A stretch of DNA of 18,061 nucleotides from Chloroflexota bacterium. GTDB taxonomy: Bacteria > Chloroflexota > Dehalococcoidia > Lucifugimonadales > Australimonadaceae. Below are positions 14,783 to 18,061 of this stretch, in pieces. The notes under the pieces were generated by a model. The model made no database searches. It was not told the DNA's origin and was given only the letters and a program-made list of their open reading frames with translations. Both the position numbers and the translations under genes were made by a program. The stretch's first letter is position 1, and every line of letters starts with the position of its first letter. The stretch covers positions 1-18,061 of the forward strand of contig JAPOOH010000272.1 of assembly GCA_026713505.1 (NCBI GenBank). Direction: 5' to 3'.

Positions 14783-15999
14783 CCACCGATGCCACCGCAC
14801 ACGACTCCGCCTACTGGATGGCGCAGGAGTCCGAGTACTACGTTCACACGTTCAACCGCCAGCCCATCGTCGTCGCGCGGGGCGAAGGTGCCCGCGTCTG
14901 GGACGTTGAAGGCAACGAATATCTGGACTTCACCGCAGGGCTCGCTGTCACCTGCCTGGGACACTCCCACCCCGCGGTCACCGAGGCCATCCGCGAGCAG
15001 GCAGGCACCATCATGCAGATGTCCAACCTCTACTACACCGTCCCGCAGCTGGAGCTTGCTCAGTTGCTCGTGGAGAACAGCTGCATGGACAAGGTCTTCT
15101 TCGCCAACAGCGGCGTCGAGGCGAACGAGGGCGCGGTGAAGCTTGCCCGCAAGTACGGCAGGCTCCACCGCAACGGCGCGCAGGGCGTCATCACCGTCCT
15201 CAACTCCTTCCACGGCAGGACGCTCGCCATGATCGCCGCCACCGGACAGCCCGCCTACCAGCAGGCGTGGCTCCCGCTCGCTGAGGGCTTCACCAACGTT
15301 CCCTACGACGACCTGGACGCCATCCGCGCCGCCACGACCGACGACACCTGCGCCATCATGGTGGAGGTGCTGCAGGGAGAGGGCGGCGTCAACGTACCCA
15401 CGGAGGGCTACCTGAAGGGCCTGCGCGAGTGGTGCGACGAGCAGAACATCCTCCTCATCTTCGACGAGATCCAGACCGGCATGGGCCGCCTCGGCACGCT
15501 CTGGGGCTACGAGCACTTCGGAGTCGAGCCGGACGTCATGACGGTTGCCAAGGGGCTCGGCAACGGTGTGCCGGTCGGCGCGTTCCTCTGCAAGGAGCGC
15601 TGCAACGTGCTGGAGCCGGGCGACCACGGCAGCACGTTCGGTGGCAACGTCCTCGCCACGGCTGCGGGCAGGGCGACGCTCGGCTACATGGTGGAGAACG
15701 ACATCCCCGGCCACGCCGCACGCGTCGGCGCATACCTGCACGCCAAGCTGGAAGAGTTCGTCGCCGCCCACGCCCCCGCGACCGTGAGCACGCGCGGCGC
15801 CGGCCTGCTGCAGGCGCTGCTCTTCGAGCAGCCCATCGCGCGCGCCGTTGTCACGGCTGCGAATGCGGAGGGCGTGCTGCTCAACCCCGTGCTCCCGAAC
15901 GCCATACGCTTCATGCCCGCGCTTATCATCACCGAGGCGGACGTCGACGAGTGCCTCACGAAACTCGACGCCGCGCTCACGAAGACACTGGCTGCCTAG
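14779..15999 (+). CDS. argD: Acetylornithine aminotransferase
   Basis: ArgD is a PLP enzyme that transaminates N-acetylglutamate semialdehyde to N-acetylornithine with glutamate as donor. The 406 residues fit class III aminotransferases. Visible landmarks are the NSGVEANEGAVKLARK block at 110-125, SFHGRT at 143-148, Asp229 in IFDEIQTGMGR (contacts the PLP ring nitrogen), and the Schiff-base Lys258 in TVAKGLGNG. STFGGN in the GDHGSTFGGNVLA block is also conserved. The ATG lies in an ATGA overlap with the UPF0182 stop, so the gene is in the same transcript. Related enzymes (LysJ, GabT, succinylornithine aminotransferase) share these residues; position between argB and argG makes ArgD the best reading. 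It could also serve the DAP pathway, as in E. coli (inference). Confidence 0.94.
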   Translation: MTTDATAHDSAYWMAQESEYYVHTFNRQPIVVARGEGARVWDVEGNEYLDFTAGLAVTCLGHSHPAVTEAIREQAGTIMQMSNLYYTVPQLELAQLLVENSCMDKVFFANSGVEANEGAVKLARKYGRLHRNGAQGVITVLNSFHGRTLAMIAATGQPAYQQAWLPLAEGFTNVPYDDLDAIRAATTDDTCAIMVEVLQGEGGVNVPTEGYLKGLREWCDEQNILLIFDEIQTGMGRLGTLWGYEHFGVEPDVMTVAKGLGNGVPVGAFLCKERCNVLEPGDHGSTFGGNVLATAAGRATLGYMVENDIPGHAARVGAYLHAKLEEFVAAHAPATVSTRGAGLLQALLFEQPIARAVVTAANAEGVLLNPVLPNAIRFMPALIITEADVDECLTKLDAALTKTLAA

Positions 16000-16038
16000 G
16001 CGGCACGACTCTGACACCGGAAAGGAAACCGCTTCTCC

Positions 16039-17238
16039 ATGGCTGACAAGATCGTTCTCGCTTACAGCGGAGGTCTGGACACCTCCGTTGCCATCCGCTG
16101 GCTGCAGGAGCAGTACGGCGTCGACATCGCCACGCTCACGATGGACCTGGGCGGACAGGTGGACCTGGAAGCCGCACGCCTGCGCGCGCTCGACATCGGC
16201 GCCATACGCGCCGACCTGATGGACGCGCGCGAGGAGTTCGTGCGCGACTACGTCTGGCCCGCGCTGCGGGCGGGCGCCATCTACGAGGGCGTCTACCCAC
16301 TCGCGACCGCGCTCGGCAGGCCGCTCATCGCCAAACACCTCGTGCGTATCGCGCAGGAGGAAGAGGCCTTCGGCATCGCTCACGGCTGCACCGGCAAAGG
16401 GAACGACCAGGTCCGGTTCGACGTCAGCGCCGCGGCGCTTGCCCCTTCGCTCAAGGTCGTTGCGCCCGCCCGCGAGTGGGGCATGACCCGCGACGACGAG
16501 ATCGCCTACGCGAAGGAGCGGGACATCGAGCTGGACCTCAACAAGCGCAGCTCCTACTCGACAGACGAGAACCTCTGGGGCCGCAGCATCGAGGCCGGCG
16601 ATCTCGAGGACCCGTGGGTGGAACCACCGGAAGAGGCGTACGCGTGGACGGTCTCCGTCGCCGCCGCGCCGGACGAGCCGCGCTCCGTGGAGATACGCTT
16701 CGCAGAGGGTGTGCCGGTCGCGATCGATGGAGAGGAGCTGAACGGCGTCGCACTCATCGAGCTGCTGAACGAGGTCGCGGGCGCACACGGCGTGGGCCGC
16801 ATCGACCACGTGGAGAACCGGCTCGTCGGCATCAAGTCGCGCGAGGTCTACGAGGCCCCCGCAGCGACTGTGCTGCACATGGCCCATCGTGCACTCGAGC
16901 AGATGTGCCTCACCAAGGAGCAGGCCCGCTTCAAAGAGCGCCTGGTACAGGAGTACGCGGACATCGTCTACAACGGACTCTGGTTCACGGCGCACCGCCG
17001 CGACCTGGACGCTTACGTCCTCAGCACGCAGCGCCACGTGAATGGCACGGTGCGCGTGCGTCTGCACAAGGGCAGCGCGACGGTGACCGGGCGCGAGAGC
17101 GCGGAGTCGCTCTACCGCCACGACCTCGCCACCTACGACGCCGGCGACGCGTTCGACCACCAGGCGTCGGTAGGCTTCATCTCGGTGTTCGGCCTGCCGG
17201 TGCGGACACAGGCGCGCGTGCAGGGAGAGGCCGAGTAG
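16039..17238 (+). CDS. argG: Argininosuccinate synthase
   Basis: ArgG joins citrulline and aspartate with ATP to argininosuccinate, the penultimate step of arginine synthesis. The 399 residues match the usual length of about 400 for the short bacterial class. The ATP-binding loop AYSGGLDTS lies at 8-16. VYPLATALGRPLIAKH at 85-100 and GCTGKGNDQVRF at 116-127 are the citrulline/aspartate-binding blocks, and SYSTDENLWGRSIEAGDLEDPW at 172-193 is the family signature. There are small departures from common forms, such as APAREWG where many have APWREW, but nothing suggests inactivity. A GGAAAGGAAA stretch 11-20 bases before the ATG is a loosely spaced ribosome site. The gene lies 39 bases after argD and 6 before the transporter gene. 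argH, its usual partner, is not in the window. Confidence 0.96.
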   Translation: MADKIVLAYSGGLDTSVAIRWLQEQYGVDIATLTMDLGGQVDLEAARLRALDIGAIRADLMDAREEFVRDYVWPALRAGAIYEGVYPLATALGRPLIAKHLVRIAQEEEAFGIAHGCTGKGNDQVRFDVSAAALAPSLKVVAPAREWGMTRDDEIAYAKERDIELDLNKRSSYSTDENLWGRSIEAGDLEDPWVEPPEEAYAWTVSVAAAPDEPRSVEIRFAEGVPVAIDGEELNGVALIELLNEVAGAHGVGRIDHVENRLVGIKSREVYEAPAATVLHMAHRALEQMCLTKEQARFKERLVQEYADIVYNGLWFTAHRRDLDAYVLSTQRHVNGTVRVRLHKGSATVTGRESAESLYRHDLATYDAGDAFDHQASVGFISVFGLPVRTQARVQGEAE

Positions 17239-17244
17239 GGCTCT

Positions 17245-18061
17245 GTGAGCGGCGCACTCCTCGCGCTGGCTGCCGCCGCGATGCTCGGCCTCAACACGGC
17301 CGTCGTAAGGCGGAGCATGCTCCGCGCGTCCGCCTACAACGGCATCGTCATCTCCATCCTGCTCTCGGTGCCCCTGTTCGGGTTCCTTGCGCTCGTCTCC
17401 GGTCAGCTTGTCCAACTTGGCGGCTTCACCGGAGCGCAGTACGCCATCCTTGCCGCGGGCGGCATCCTGAACTTCCTCGGCGGACGCTTCTCCCAGTTCC
17501 TCGCGATCCAGGCCGTGGGCGCCAACCTCACCGCGCCGGTGCGCGTCCTCTCGGCGCTCGTCGCCGCGGTCTTCGGCATCACGCTGCTCGGCGAGCAGGT
17601 GGGACTGCTCCGCGGAACCGGCATAGCCCTGCTCATCGTCGCGCCGCTCGTGGCGTTCGCCCGTCCACCGACGGTGCGGCTCGGTTCGCTGCAGATCGCA
17701 CGCGGCATGGTCTTCGGCCTCACCGCGGCGGCGACCTACGGCGGGTCGACCGTCCTCCTGCGCTGGGCGCTCGACGACTCAGGCCTCACGATGCTCGGCG
17801 GCCTCGTCGCGCACGGCGCGGCGGCGCTCGTCCTCATCGCGTCGCTTGCTCTGCCAGGGCGGGTGAAGGGCCTGCGGGAGGTGGACCGCACGGCATTCAA
17901 GCTCTTCGTGGCCGTGACGGGAATGATGACGCTGGCGCAGGTGCTCCGGTTCGCCGCGCTGGAATCCGCGGACGCCGCCGTCGTGGCCCCGCTCACCGAG
18001 ACGATGGCATTCTTCGGCATCGGCTTCGCCTTTCTCCTCAACCGCGACACTGAGGCGTTCA
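17245..18061 (+). CDS. EamA/DMT-type transporter (3' end outside window)
   Basis: The frame is open from the GTG at 17245 to the window edge, giving 272 residues without a stop. It is almost entirely hydrophobic, with about nine visible membrane segments in two similar halves. TAPVRVLSALVAAVFGITLLGEQVG (first half) and SADAAVVAPLTETMAFFGIGFAFLL (second half) are the two characteristic EamA ends, where a Pro-containing helix is followed by a helix ending near Glu. These proteins export or exchange small metabolites such as amino acids. Its start lies 6 bases after the argG stop, so it is probably in the arg operon and could move arginine or a related compound (inference). The GTG start has TAGGG about five bases upstream; an ATG at 17281 is an alternative. 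EamA assignment is likely, substrate unknown. Confidence 0.8.
   Translation, partial: MSGALLALAAAAMLGLNTAVVRRSMLRASAYNGIVISILLSVPLFGFLALVSGQLVQLGGFTGAQYAILAAGGILNFLGGRFSQFLAIQAVGANLTAPVRVLSALVAAVFGITLLGEQVGLLRGTGIALLIVAPLVAFARPPTVRLGSLQIARGMVFGLTAAATYGGSTVLLRWALDDSGLTMLGGLVAHGAAALVLIASLALPGRVKGLREVDRTAFKLFVAVTGMMTLAQVLRFAALESADAAVVAPLTETMAFFGIGFAFLLNRDTEAF

Noticed and set aside
14482..17415. 977-residue open frame on the minus strand
   Set aside because: It lies opposite the clear argD and argG genes; its His/Arg/Val/Asp-rich composition is the usual antisense shadow in GC-rich DNA, and it has no domain signature.

Overview
The window is a high-GC bacterial chromosome segment with short intergenic gaps. 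Several traits together point to a Chloroflexota-like bacterium (for example the Dehalococcoidia/SAR202 area), but this is inference, since no rRNA or other marker gene is present. The traits are two lipoproteins with long Pro/Thr stalks, a bacterial NurA-type nuclease, a UPF0182 membrane protein, a bifunctional-type ArgJ and a short ArgB. No mobile element, CRISPR array, rRNA or tRNA was seen. Apart from gaps of 190 and 224 bases, almost everything is coding.

Layout from left to right. Bases 2-1120 are the C-terminal half of polynucleotide phosphorylase, closed by a near-perfect terminator hairpin. Bases 1311-2747 encode a lipoprotein with a Pro/Thr stalk and an unrecognised head built from many Tyr/Ala motifs. 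A 99-residue membrane protein follows (2789-3088). On the minus strand lies dapA (3154-4059). Rightward again come a NurA-domain nuclease (4173-5369), an amidohydrolase (5414-6538) and an MFS transporter (6562-7815); the last two look like one transcription unit. A second Pro/Thr-stalk lipoprotein with an unrelated head (7835-9178) and a stand-alone HicB-like protein (9280-9564) are on the minus strand.

From about 9731 to the window end runs an arginine-biosynthesis operon: argJ, argB, a 982-residue UPF0182 membrane protein, argD, argG, and an EamA-type transporter cut by the window edge. Gaps are 31, 13, -4, 39 and 6 bases. ArgJ recycles or makes N-acetylglutamate and releases ornithine, ArgB phosphorylates N-acetylglutamate, ArgD makes acetylornithine, and ArgG condenses citrulline with aspartate. 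argC, argF and argH are not in the window. The reason for the UPF0182 gene sitting inside this operon is unknown.

The most interesting small signal is ahead of argJ. An extended -10-like element (TGC-TAGACT) is followed 8 bases later by a 14-codon open frame with three Arg codons (CGG, AGG, AGA) in its last six. The stop of that frame overlaps the argJ start. It could be an arginine-sensing leader peptide. Two other genes have a -10-like hexamer 6 bases before a start codon that lacks a well-placed Shine-Dalgarno, which suggests leaderless transcripts. These are sequence-level hypotheses, not established facts.
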